17,083 bases of DNA from an uncultured Lactobacillus sp. GTDB taxonomy: Bacteria; Bacillota; Bacilli; Lactobacillales; Lactobacillaceae. Below, piece by piece: positions 6,856 through 13,561 of the stretch. The stretch lies in the NCBI RefSeq assembly GCF_902491705.1, contig NZ_CABUIW010000047.1, forward strand, positions 1 through 17,083, given 5' to 3'. The position numbers and the translations under genes were made by a program. A model generated the notes under the pieces. That model was not told where the DNA came from, did no database searches, and worked only from the letters and a program-made list of their open reading frames with translations. The first letter of the stretch is position 1. Each line of letters starts with the position of its first letter.

Positions 6856-7368
6856 ATGAATAAAGAAGAGATTGAGAAAGAGAAGGCACAAGTAGCCAAG
6901 AAAAAACATGAAGACAGTATCAAATACATGTATTTTAGTCGGTATTTATTGATTAGATATGTGGTTACAATCTTTTTCTTTGTAAATTTAATGTGGTTTA
7001 TTGTAAGTGCTTCTTATGGCAGCAGAGTTGGCATTATTTTTGCTTTAGTAATGGGCGTTTATTCTGCAGTTGCAAGTATTGAACAACTCACTAAGATGCA
7101 TAATCGAAAAAGAGACATTCCAATTACTCGCATATATCTGTATGTGCAGATTTTGGTAAATGTGGTACTTGCCGTTTTAGCTTTAACTCCAATAAAGAAA
7201 ACGATCTTTCCATTTGCGATTACTAATGATGTTGTATATTTTTTGATTGGTTTCTTACTAATCGGAATTTTATTGGCTCTTTTATGTGAATATCGAATTC
7301 ATCAAATAGCGAAAGATAAAGATAAATATTACAAGGTAATCAAGACATTTAAGAAATATCAGCAATAA
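6856..7368 (+). CDS. Four-helix integral membrane protein, function unknown
   Basis: A 170-residue protein. It has a highly charged cytoplasmic-looking N terminus (KEEIEKEKAQVAKKKHE), then four likely membrane segments at about 30-51, 56-76, 93-115 and 122-145, and a lysine-rich C terminus. GGAG at 6845-6848 is seven bases before the ATG. It sits between PTS IIA and the broken IIC on the same strand but has its own promoter and terminator, so it is an insert in the PTS locus rather than an operon member. I recognise no PTS motif (no phosphorylatable His or Cys context) and no named family. A role in sugar uptake would be guesswork. Confidence 0.75.
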   Translation: MNKEEIEKEKAQVAKKKHEDSIKYMYFSRYLLIRYVVTIFFFVNLMWFIVSASYGSRVGIIFALVMGVYSAVASIEQLTKMHNRKRDIPITRIYLYVQILVNVVLAVLALTPIKKTIFPFAITNDVVYFLIGFLLIGILLALLCEYRIHQIAKDKDKYYKVIKTFKKYQQ

Positions 7369-7376
7369 TATATGCG

Positions 7377-7405
7377 AAAACTTATAATTTATTATAAGTT
7401 TTTTT
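7377..7405 (+). terminator. Terminator of the membrane-protein gene
   Basis: AAAACTTATAA (7377-7387) pairs perfectly with TTATAAGTTTT (7392-7402) around a four-base loop, and T-residues continue to 7405. The stem is AT-rich and weaker than others in the window. Confidence 0.75.
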
Positions 7406-7451
7406 ATATGCATTTAATTAGCTCTAAACCCCAATATATCAAGGAAAATAC

Positions 7452-7475
7452 TATACCTTTAAAATCAAAAGTATA
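7452..7475. promoter_or_regulatory. Inverted GntR-type half-sites upstream of the IIC promoter
   Basis: TATACCTTT (7452-7460) and AAAAGTATA (7467-7475) form an inverted repeat with one mismatch and a six-base spacer. The right half equals the first nine bases of the 17-bp operator-like element found elsewhere. It ends 20 bases before the -35 box. It may be a diverged operator; sequence alone cannot tell. Confidence 0.35.
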
Positions 7476-7487
7476 ATACATGTAAAT

Positions 7488-7524
7488 AAAAAGCGTTTAC
7501 ATTAGAAACCGCTTTCGTTATAAT
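7488..7524 (+). promoter_or_regulatory. Promoter of the plus-strand IIC gene with two cre-like sites
   Basis: TTTACA (7496-7501), 17 bases, TATAAT (7519-7524) is a strong sigma-A promoter. AAAAAGCGTTTACA (7488-7501) overlaps the -35 box, and AGAAACCGCTTTCG (7504-7517) fills the spacer. Each matches the cre consensus at all but two outer positions. Although the gene is frameshifted, its promoter shows no sign of decay, which suggests the damage is recent. Confidence 0.65.
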
Positions 7525-7576
7525 GAACTTGTTCAAACTTAATGATTTGATTCAGATATAAGTGGGGGAAAGAATT

Positions 7577-8927
7577 ATGGCTGATTCAAGTTCTGCCTCT
7601 TTCAAAGACAAGTTGGCCGCAAAAGCTGGTAAGTTTGCGTCATCTCGTTTTGTTAGAGCTATTATGGACGCTGGTTATAGCGTTATTTCATTTTCTATTA
7701 TCGGGGCAATTTTCTTAATTTTGACAGTATTGCCTCAAGCATTTCCTATTCCAGGATTTGCTGGATTTTATGCTCAAACTTTGGGTCGTTTTACTAACTT
7801 GTTCCAAGTTGTTTACAACTCAACAATGGGTATTTTGGCATTAATTTTTGCCGGTACCTTTGCATATTCATATACAAATATTTACCGTCAAGAAGAAAAG
7901 TTGGACTTGGTTCCAATGAACGCTTTATTGATGTTCTTGATGGCATTCTTCATCACTGTTCCAGAATTAGTATGGAAGAATGGTTCAATTCAATTTATTA
8001 CTATTCTTACTAAAGCTAAGATGGTTGCAGGTGGTTATGAAGCATCAACTGGTGGTATTACTAGAATTGCTTCAGTAGGTATCTTCACCGGTTTGGTAAT
8101 TGCTTGGTTAACAGTTCAAATTTACCGTTACACTGTAAAGCATAACTGGAGAATTAAGATGCCAGCATCTGTTCCAGCAGGTGTTGCTAACTCATTTAGT
8201 GCATTGATTCCAGGTTTCTGTATTGCATTAACTGTTGCTGTTATTGAATTGATCTTGGTAACTTTGGGAACTGATATCTTCAAAGTCCTTTACATTCCAT
8301 TCTCATTCATTAGTAACATTGCAGATACTTGGTGGGGCTTCCTCATCATTATCTTCTTGATCCACTTCTTATGGTGGTTCGGTATCCATGGTGCCACAAT
8401 CATGAGTTCATTCTACACTCCAATTGTTTTGGCTAACATGGCTGCTAACGTAAAGGGTGCTTCACACTTCTTTGCTGGTGGACCCATTGAACTCATTCGT
8501 AATTATCGGTGGTTCTGGTGCTACCTTGGGTATGGCTATCTGGTTAGCATTTGGTTCTCGTTCAGCTCAATTGAAAGAAATTGGTAAGGTTGAATTAGTT
8601 CCAGCTATCTTCAACATTAACGAACCTATTTTGTTTGGTCTTCCAATTGTTTATAACATTAACTTGCTTGTACCATTCATTTGTGCACCACTTGCTTCAG
8701 GTATCGTAGGTTACATTGCTGTATCATCACACCTTGTACCTAAGATTATTGTTCAACAACCATGGCCAACACCTGTTGGTTTGAGTGGTTACATTGCAAC
8801 TGTAAGTTGGCAAGGTGCCGTTCTTTCAGTAGTCTGTGCAATTGTCGCATTCTTAATCTGGTTCCCATTCATTAAGCACTACGACAATGTTCTTCTTAAG
8901 CAAGAACAAGCAGATGCTGCTAAGTAA
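7577..8927 (+). pseudogene. PTS lactose/cellobiose-family EIIC, split by a single-base frameshift
   Basis: A Lac-family sugar-conducting EIIC that would be 449 residues if read through one extra C at 8483-8485. The first frame runs through GASHFFAGGP (P303) and then into nonsense ending at 8587. The natural continuation, LNSFVIIGGSGATLGMA, is in the next frame and runs to 8927. Removing one C turns GGA-CCC-ATT into GGA-CCA-TTG and restores the family sequence. The first part keeps about eight membrane segments and the FGIHG motif (H271). The lost part holds the NINEP sugar-site glutamate (E349). ATG 7577, not GTG 7562, is the start because GGGGGAAAG lies just before it. The promoter and terminator are intact. 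It could be a true recent mutation, a sequencing error or, less likely, +1 recoding at CCC-A. Confidence 0.88.
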
Positions 8928-8960
8928 AAAAATTATTCTTAATTATTAAACTTTGAACTA

Positions 8961-8997
8961 AAAATACCGTGGCTCGATAAGAGTCACGGTATTTTTT
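8961..8997. terminator. Bidirectional terminator between IIC and the DUF3284-like gene
   Basis: AAAATACCGTGGCTC (8961-8975) pairs with GAGTCACGGTATTTT (8981-8995) with one G-U pair and a five-base GATAA loop. T-tracts flank it on both strands, so it can stop the plus-strand IIC and the minus-strand gene ending at 9015. Confidence 0.93.
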
Positions 8998-9014
8998 ATG
9001 CTGAGAGGACGATT

Positions 9015-9425
9015 CTAAGCAGCCATATTTGCATAAACGTTGTCAGCCATACGTTTTAATTCCTTATTTGCGCCCATTTTGAGTTGCCAATTATAAAATA
9101 GGGTTTGCAACTTGCCATGGTGTTCACGTTCAAAGTGAAGCATTTCTTCACTAAAGGTGATCTTAACACCTTCATCGTTGTCTTCTGTTACATACTTGAT
9201 AATGATATCGAAGCGATCAGAAGTAAAGTGAGCTTCATATACCTTGTTACGTTCATATTTGGTAATCTTTACTTTAGCTCCTGATTGTTCATACTCAGTA
9301 CCAGATTTTAAAACTACTGGCATATCATTGTTACGAGCTTTTTTGATACTTTCGATTAATTGCTGATCAAGGTAATCAAAGAAGTCCTTAGCCTTAAAAC
9401 TGTATTGTTTAGAAATAATAATCAA
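9015..9425 (-). CDS. DUF3284-like small cytoplasmic protein
   Basis: A 136-residue soluble protein with the alternating pattern I associate with DUF3284: a KAKDFFDYLDQQLIESIKKA helix, KVKITKYERNKVYEAHFTS strands, then GVKITFSEEM and a long C-terminal helix. It looks like a SRPBCC/START-type fold, but that is inference. DUF3284 genes recur beside beta-glucoside PTS and phospho-glucosidase genes in lactobacilli, and their function is not established. The start is TTG at 9425, supported by AAGGA eight bases upstream; no ATG is available in frame. It lies downstream of bgl2 past a strong hairpin. No clear promoter was found, so it may depend on read-through. Confidence 0.75.
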   Translation of the reverse strand: MIIISKQYSFKAKDFFDYLDQQLIESIKKARNNDMPVVLKSGTEYEQSGAKVKITKYERNKVYEAHFTSDRFDIIIKYVTEDNDEGVKITFSEEMLHFEREHHGKLQTLFYNWQLKMGANKELKRMADNVYANMAA

Positions 9426-9469
9426 TAAATTTTCCTTCTCTCTATGTCACTTATAGTTTAATCTTATTA

Positions 9470-9511
9470 TTAAATAAAAAGAGAGTCTAGCTTTTTTGCC
9501 AGACTCTCTTT
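9470..9511 (-). terminator. Terminator of gntR2-bgl2
   Basis: AAAGAGAGTCT (9478-9488) and AGACTCTCTTT (9501-9511) form a perfect 11-bp stem around a 12-base loop. Read on the minus strand the stem is followed by TTTTTATTTA. It begins six bases after the bgl2 stop. Confidence 0.9.
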
Positions 9512-9516
9512 GTGTA

Positions 9517-10998
9517 TTAATCTAAATCTTCACCGTTAGATTTAATAACTTTCTTGTACCAATAGAATGAATCCTTTGGGTAACGCTTAAGTGAGCCATG
9601 ACCACGGTCATCACGATCAACATAGACAAAGCCGTAACGTTTCTTCATTTCACCAGTACCGTTTGAAACTAAATCAATTGCTGACCAGGTAGTGTAACCC
9701 ATCAAGTCAACACCATCAATAGTAACAGCATCCCTCATTGACTTAATTTGACTGCGTAAGTAGTTGATACGGTAGTCATCATGAACTGAACCGTCTTTTT
9801 CAAGAGTGTCAGCTGAACCTAAACCGTTTTCTACTACCCATAATGGCTTGTGGTAGCGGTCCCAGAGATCGTTTAGAGCGATTCTTAATACATCTGGGTC
9901 AGTTGCCCAGCCCCAAGCATTACTCTCAAGATATGGGTTCTTAACGCCACCTGCAGTAACGTTACCTGATGCTTTAGCGTCAGCTTCGTGTGTAGTTAAG
10001 ACGTTTGAAGTATAGCATGAGAAGCTCAAGAAATCGGCAGGGTATTTAGCGATTAATTCGTAGTCTTCTGGCGTATCATCTAGCTTAATACCATCACGTT
10101 CATACTTCTTAAGGCGGTAGTCAGGGTAGCGGCCACCAGTTTGAACATCACTATAGAAGAGCATGTCTTGCTTTACTTCCATTACCTTAAGTTGGTCTTT
10201 AGGATCACAAGTATATGGATAGTAAGCAGAGTAGGCAAGCATTTGTCCTACACGGTTGTTAGGATCGATTTCATGAGCTAATTTGACTACTTTAGCACTT
10301 GCTACAAATTGGTTGTGTGCACCTTGAGCACGGTTTTGTTCACTACCGTCGATTAAGCCACCGCCCATGTATGGTGCCATATCCATTGCGTTGATTTCGT
10401 TAAAAGTAAGCCAGTATCTAACCTTGCCTTTGTAATGATTCATTACAATATCTGAGTAATGAACGAAGGCATCAATTAAACGACGATCTTTCCAACCACC
10501 AAAGCGAGTGATTAAAGAAAGGGGAGTTTCGTAGTGAGAAAGTGTGACAAGTGGTTCAATACCATACTTAGCACATTCATCAAAAACTTTATCGTAAAAG
10601 GCTAATCCTTCTTCGTTTGGTTTTTCATCATCACCATTTGGCAAGATTCTTGACCAGTTCATTGAAAGTCTGAATACGTCAAAGCCCATTTCAGCCATCA
10701 ACTTGATATCTTCTTTATAGTGGTGGTAGAAGTCGGTTCCTTGGTGACTAGGGTAGTAATAACCGTCAAGCAAAGCTGGAACAGCGCTTTCTGGCAAACT
10801 GAAGTCTTGGCCCCAGATAAGAGGAGTAGCTCCAGTTTCGCCATTAGGCTTTTTCCAAGTAACCTTACGTGGTTCAGTTGCGGAACCATTGGTTAATACA
10901 TCAATGGCGTTTAAACCTTTGCCGCCTTCATCATATCCGCCTTCGTATTGGTTAGCGGCAGTAGCACCGCCCCAAGTAAATTTATTATCAAATGCCAT
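9517..10998 (-). CDS. 6-phospho-beta-glucosidase, glycoside hydrolase family 1 (bgl2)
   Basis: A complete 493-residue GH1 enzyme with acid/base E201 (TFNEIN) and nucleophile E390 (VVENGLG). The phosphate loop reads SNGTGEMKKRYG, keeping K and Y but with Gly at the position of bgl3's Ser415, as in bgl1. It is slightly longer than bgl1 because of an insertion at about residues 46-80 (TWKKPNGETGATPLIWGQDF onward), near the N-terminal rim of the barrel, which may tune aglycone specificity. GAGG seven bases before ATG 10998 supports the start. It follows gntR2 by ten bases, so the regulator and enzyme are co-transcribed. It ends at its own hairpin. Overall similarity to bgl1 (IRYH-type C-terminal half, NGEDLD ending) suggests paralogy within the island. 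Confidence 0.95.
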   Translation of the reverse strand: MAFDNKFTWGGATAANQYEGGYDEGGKGLNAIDVLTNGSATEPRKVTWKKPNGETGATPLIWGQDFSLPESAVPALLDGYYYPSHQGTDFYHHYKEDIKLMAEMGFDVFRLSMNWSRILPNGDDEKPNEEGLAFYDKVFDECAKYGIEPLVTLSHYETPLSLITRFGGWKDRRLIDAFVHYSDIVMNHYKGKVRYWLTFNEINAMDMAPYMGGGLIDGSEQNRAQGAHNQFVASAKVVKLAHEIDPNNRVGQMLAYSAYYPYTCDPKDQLKVMEVKQDMLFYSDVQTGGRYPDYRLKKYERDGIKLDDTPEDYELIAKYPADFLSFSCYTSNVLTTHEADAKASGNVTAGGVKNPYLESNAWGWATDPDVLRIALNDLWDRYHKPLWVVENGLGSADTLEKDGSVHDDYRINYLRSQIKSMRDAVTIDGVDLMGYTTWSAIDLVSNGTGEMKKRYGFVYVDRDDRGHGSLKRYPKDSFYWYKKVIKSNGEDLD

Positions 10999-11008
10999 AA
11001 ATAAACCT

Positions 11009-11731
11009 CTAAAATCTATTGTTGTCTAATAATACGTAATCACGTGTGTCGTAACGATTACGACTAGTTGAATATTCGATAGGTTGACCATTAGATAGCC
11101 AAATGATCTGTTCAAGCTCAAGCATAGGATCGTCTTCTTTGGCATCTAAGTATTTTACGTCATATTTATTTGGTTTGGCTGCACGAATCTTACGATAAGC
11201 ATGACCAAACTTTAAATGAAGCTTTTGGTGGATGTAGTCATAGATTGAACTAAGAAGAATCTTTTCATCTAGGTCTGGAACCAATTTAATTGGCATGTAT
11301 GTGTGCTCAATGATAAAAGGCTTATCATTGTACAATCTTAAACGCACAATATTATAAACTGGTTCATTTCGTTCAAGTGCAAGATTCTTTTGCATTTGTG
11401 CATCAGGGAATTCGACAGAGAAGTGTAAGATCTGACTTTTAACTTTGTCTTTACCTAGTGAATTTCTTAATCCTGTAAAAGCGTTGGCTGGTGTATCAGT
11501 ATCAGTTTTAATTGGAATGTTACCAGTAACGAAAGTGCCTAAGCCTGATTGCTTATAAACTAAGCCTTGTCTTTCTAGTCCATCAAAAGCTTTTTTAACA
11601 GTTAAACGACTAACATTAAATTCTTCGGCAAAGGCCTCTTGGTCGGGAAGGGGCTCTTGCGTGCTATAAACATTATCTTGAATTCGTTTTCTAATTTCTG
11701 CGGCGACTTCTAAATATTTTGCCTTTGCCAT
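11009..11731 (-). CDS. GntR/HutC-family transcriptional regulator 2 (gntR2)
   Basis: A 240-residue paralogue of the protein at 4976. It has a winged helix at about 1-70 (VSRLTVKKAFDGLERQGLV with the SGLGTFV wing) and a UTRA effector domain at about 95-235, including the shared SRNRYD segment. It probably represses the gntR2-bgl2 unit and perhaps other island genes until a phospho-sugar binds (inference). Its upstream region holds two facing half-sites of the AAGTATAG type, one of which matches the 17-bp island element at 14 of 16 positions, consistent with autoregulation. The ATG at 11731 has only a weak GATGA upstream, suggesting low expression. It runs straight into bgl2 with ten bases between. 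Confidence 0.92.
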   Translation of the reverse strand: MAKAKYLEVAAEIRKRIQDNVYSTQEPLPDQEAFAEEFNVSRLTVKKAFDGLERQGLVYKQSGLGTFVTGNIPIKTDTDTPANAFTGLRNSLGKDKVKSQILHFSVEFPDAQMQKNLALERNEPVYNIVRLRLYNDKPFIIEHTYMPIKLVPDLDEKILLSSIYDYIHQKLHLKFGHAYRKIRAAKPNKYDVKYLDAKEDDPMLELEQIIWLSNGQPIEYSTSRNRYDTRDYVLLDNNRF

Positions 11732-11767
11732 TTTTTATCATCTGATTTCTATTTTAAATTAACATTT

Positions 11768-11799
11768 AAGTATAGTTTATAGCAAAAATCTATACTTTA
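11768..11799. promoter_or_regulatory. Putative GntR operator (copy D), inverted repeat before gntR2
   Basis: AAGTATAG (11768-11775) and CTATACTT (11790-11797) are a perfect inverted pair 14 bases apart. The right half extended, AAAAATCTATACTTTA at 11784-11799, matches the reverse-oriented 17-bp island element at 14 of 16 positions, and its core has the GTATAG-A form of HutC operators. It lies 37 bases upstream of gntR2, where its promoter should be. I found no confident -35/-10 pair. Confidence 0.5.
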
Positions 11800-11800
11800 C

Positions 11801-11854
11801 AAAAAAAGAGGTGTCGTTTCACTATTTTTTTATAGCTCAACAACATCTCTTTTT
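11801..11854 (-). terminator. Terminator of the bgl3-IIC-82aa operon
   Basis: AAAAAGAGGTGT (11803-11814) pairs with ACATCTCTTTTT (11843-11854) with one G-U, around a long 28-base loop. On the minus strand it ends in seven Ts at 11801-11807. It starts four bases after the stop of the small gene at 11858. Confidence 0.75.
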
Positions 11855-11857
11855 ATA

Positions 11858-12106
11858 TTACTTAAAGTCTGCTATACCTTTTTCAATGGCAGAATCACAA
11901 TCACTGTCGATTGGAACTCTTAAAACCATTTGGCCATCAATTTCAATTCCTTTAGGAATTTGAATAACGCCTGGAAAATGGTAGCCGTGATGAGCTTTAG
12001 TTTCGTCATCTAAATAAACGGAAACTTGACCATCAGCGGCAACGCCGATTTTGTAGTGATGATTATCACGATCAAATTCATTTACAATTTTAATTTCGTC
12101 TGACAT
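11858..12106 (-). CDS. Small acidic protein in a PTS operon, function unknown
   Basis: An 82-residue soluble protein, acidic and histidine-bearing (DNHHYKIG and ETKAHHGYHFPG), with a beta-rich look: KIGVAADGQVSVYLDD, then VIQIPKGIEIDGQMVLRVPI. It has no membrane segment or signal peptide. It is the last gene after bgl3 and IIC, 42 bases downstream of IIC with no terminator between, so it is almost certainly co-transcribed with sugar genes. I do not recognise a family. The two HH pairs could bind metal or a sugar phosphate, but that is speculation. It is too short and differently built to be EIIA, EIIB or HPr. Confidence 0.8.
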   Translation of the reverse strand: MSDEIKIVNEFDRDNHHYKIGVAADGQVSVYLDDETKAHHGYHFPGVIQIPKGIEIDGQMVLRVPIDSDCDSAIEKGIADFK

Positions 12107-12148
12107 TTTTTTGACCTTTGATTAAAAAATTAGTGAGGACTACGTAAA

Positions 12149-13561
12149 TTACTTGTTAGCTTTAGCAGCTTCACGTTTAAGAAGGATGTTATCGTATTTC
12201 TTAGCAAATGGCCAGTAAATAGCAGTTGAGATAAGTAAAGTACAGAATTGCCAAATGGCCATCTTCCAACCACCGATTAAGAATCCGGAAATAACAGCTG
12301 GAGTAGTCCATGGGGCTGCGAAACCGTTAAGTGGTGGAACGATACCAGTCTTAATTACGAAGTAAGTTGAAGCAGCTACAACTAATGGAGTTAAGAAGAA
12401 TGGAACAGCAAGGAATGGGTTCATAACAATTGGCAAACCGAAGAGGAATGGTTCGTTAATGTTGAAGATACCAGGTACTAATTCCAATTTACCAATTGAC
12501 TTCAATTGTGCTGATTTAGCAGCAACAAGGATGAAGATAATCAAACCAATGGTAATACCTGAACCAGTTAAGTTAATGAAGTTGTTGTAGAATTCGTTAG
12601 TAACAACGTGTGCACCTTGAGCAATGGTTAATTTACCAGCCTTGTACAATTGAGCGTTGTCGAATGAGTTAGCTTGAAGCATAGGACCAGCAAGTGAACC
12701 AACGATCAAACCACCGTGGACACCGAAGAACCAGAAGAATGGAACAAGGAAACCAATAGCAAGAGCACCACCGAATGAGTCTGAGATACCTTGAAGTGGA
12801 GTTTGAATAGTGTTGTAAGTCCATTGCAAGAAGTCAGTATGTGCGAATAAGTTAAATGCAGCGTAGATAAGCATTGTACCAATTAAGATAATACCTGCTG
12901 GAATCATAGCAGTAAATTGGTTTGAAACTGCAGGTGGAACTTGCTTAGGAAGCTTAATAGTCCAACCTTTTTTAACAATAGCACTGTAAATCCAACCAAC
13001 AAGAAGACCAATGATGATTGCGGCGATCATACCGTCACCACCAAGCCAAGTGATGTTGAATACACCAGTTACAGGTTGTTCAATGTAAGTTTGAACTGCT
13101 TTTGGTAATTCACTAATAGCAGCAGTGAATGCCTTAGCACTCATACCGTTAGGAATACCACTGCTCAAAGCAGTCTTAACAGGACTAGCAATTGATAAAG
13201 TTTGAAGCATTAAGAATGCAGCACATGAGGTAAGACCTGGTGCTAAAGGTTCTAAGTTTTCATTCTTAACGTAAATGTAGGCAATACCAATTGATGCCCA
13301 AAGTGACATTACTGAGAATGTTGTAGTGTAAGCTTGGTTGAAGATTGCGCCCCAACCAGAAGCGTTAATTGCATTTGAAACTGCAGGAATAGGAATATTT
13401 CCTAAAATTAAGAATATAGAACCAATGATAATAAATGGTAAAGTATAAATCATACCATTTTGTAAAGCAGTAATGGCTTTCGTGTTAACGAATTTCATTA
13501 CTGGAGGTAAGATTTTGCTGTTAACAAAGTTACCAAAACCTGATTGTTTTTGATCAGCCAT
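12149..13561 (-). CDS. PTS lactose/cellobiose-family EIIC permease, intact
   Basis: A full-length 470-residue EIIC with about ten membrane segments. The two residues that contact sugar in characterised cellobiose/diacetylchitobiose EIIC proteins have counterparts here: H282 in WFFGVHGG and E370 in GIFNINEPFLFG. It moves a beta-glucoside across the membrane for phosphorylation by EIIB. Its start codon overlaps the bgl3 stop by one base (TAATG), so translation is coupled. It lacks its own EIIA and EIIB, so it probably depends on the pair at 6010-6747. The ending KKYDNILLKREAAKANK resembles the frameshifted paralogue's KHYDNVLLKQEQADAAK. It is the only intact EIIC in the window. Confidence 0.95.
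   Translation of the reverse strand: MADQKQSGFGNFVNSKILPPVMKFVNTKAITALQNGMIYTLPFIIIGSIFLILGNIPIPAVSNAINASGWGAIFNQAYTTTFSVMSLWASIGIAYIYVKNENLEPLAPGLTSCAAFLMLQTLSIASPVKTALSSGIPNGMSAKAFTAAISELPKAVQTYIEQPVTGVFNITWLGGDGMIAAIIIGLLVGWIYSAIVKKGWTIKLPKQVPPAVSNQFTAMIPAGIILIGTMLIYAAFNLFAHTDFLQWTYNTIQTPLQGISDSFGGALAIGFLVPFFWFFGVHGGLIVGSLAGPMLQANSFDNAQLYKAGKLTIAQGAHVVTNEFYNNFINLTGSGITIGLIIFILVAAKSAQLKSIGKLELVPGIFNINEPFLFGLPIVMNPFLAVPFFLTPLVVAASTYFVIKTGIVPPLNGFAAPWTTPAVISGFLIGGWKMAIWQFCTLLISTAIYWPFAKKYDNILLKREAAKANK

Noticed and set aside
7562..7576. GTG 7562 as the start of the plus-strand EIIC
   Set aside because: The G-rich GGGGGAAAG just after it is the ribosome binding site for ATG 7577, so the GTG would begin before its own ribosome binding site.
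8457..8587. A separate gene starting at GTG 8457 for the C-terminal half of EIIC
   Set aside because: No usable ribosome binding site, and its first residues are out-of-frame sequence of the upstream half. It is the continuation of a frameshifted gene, not an independent one.
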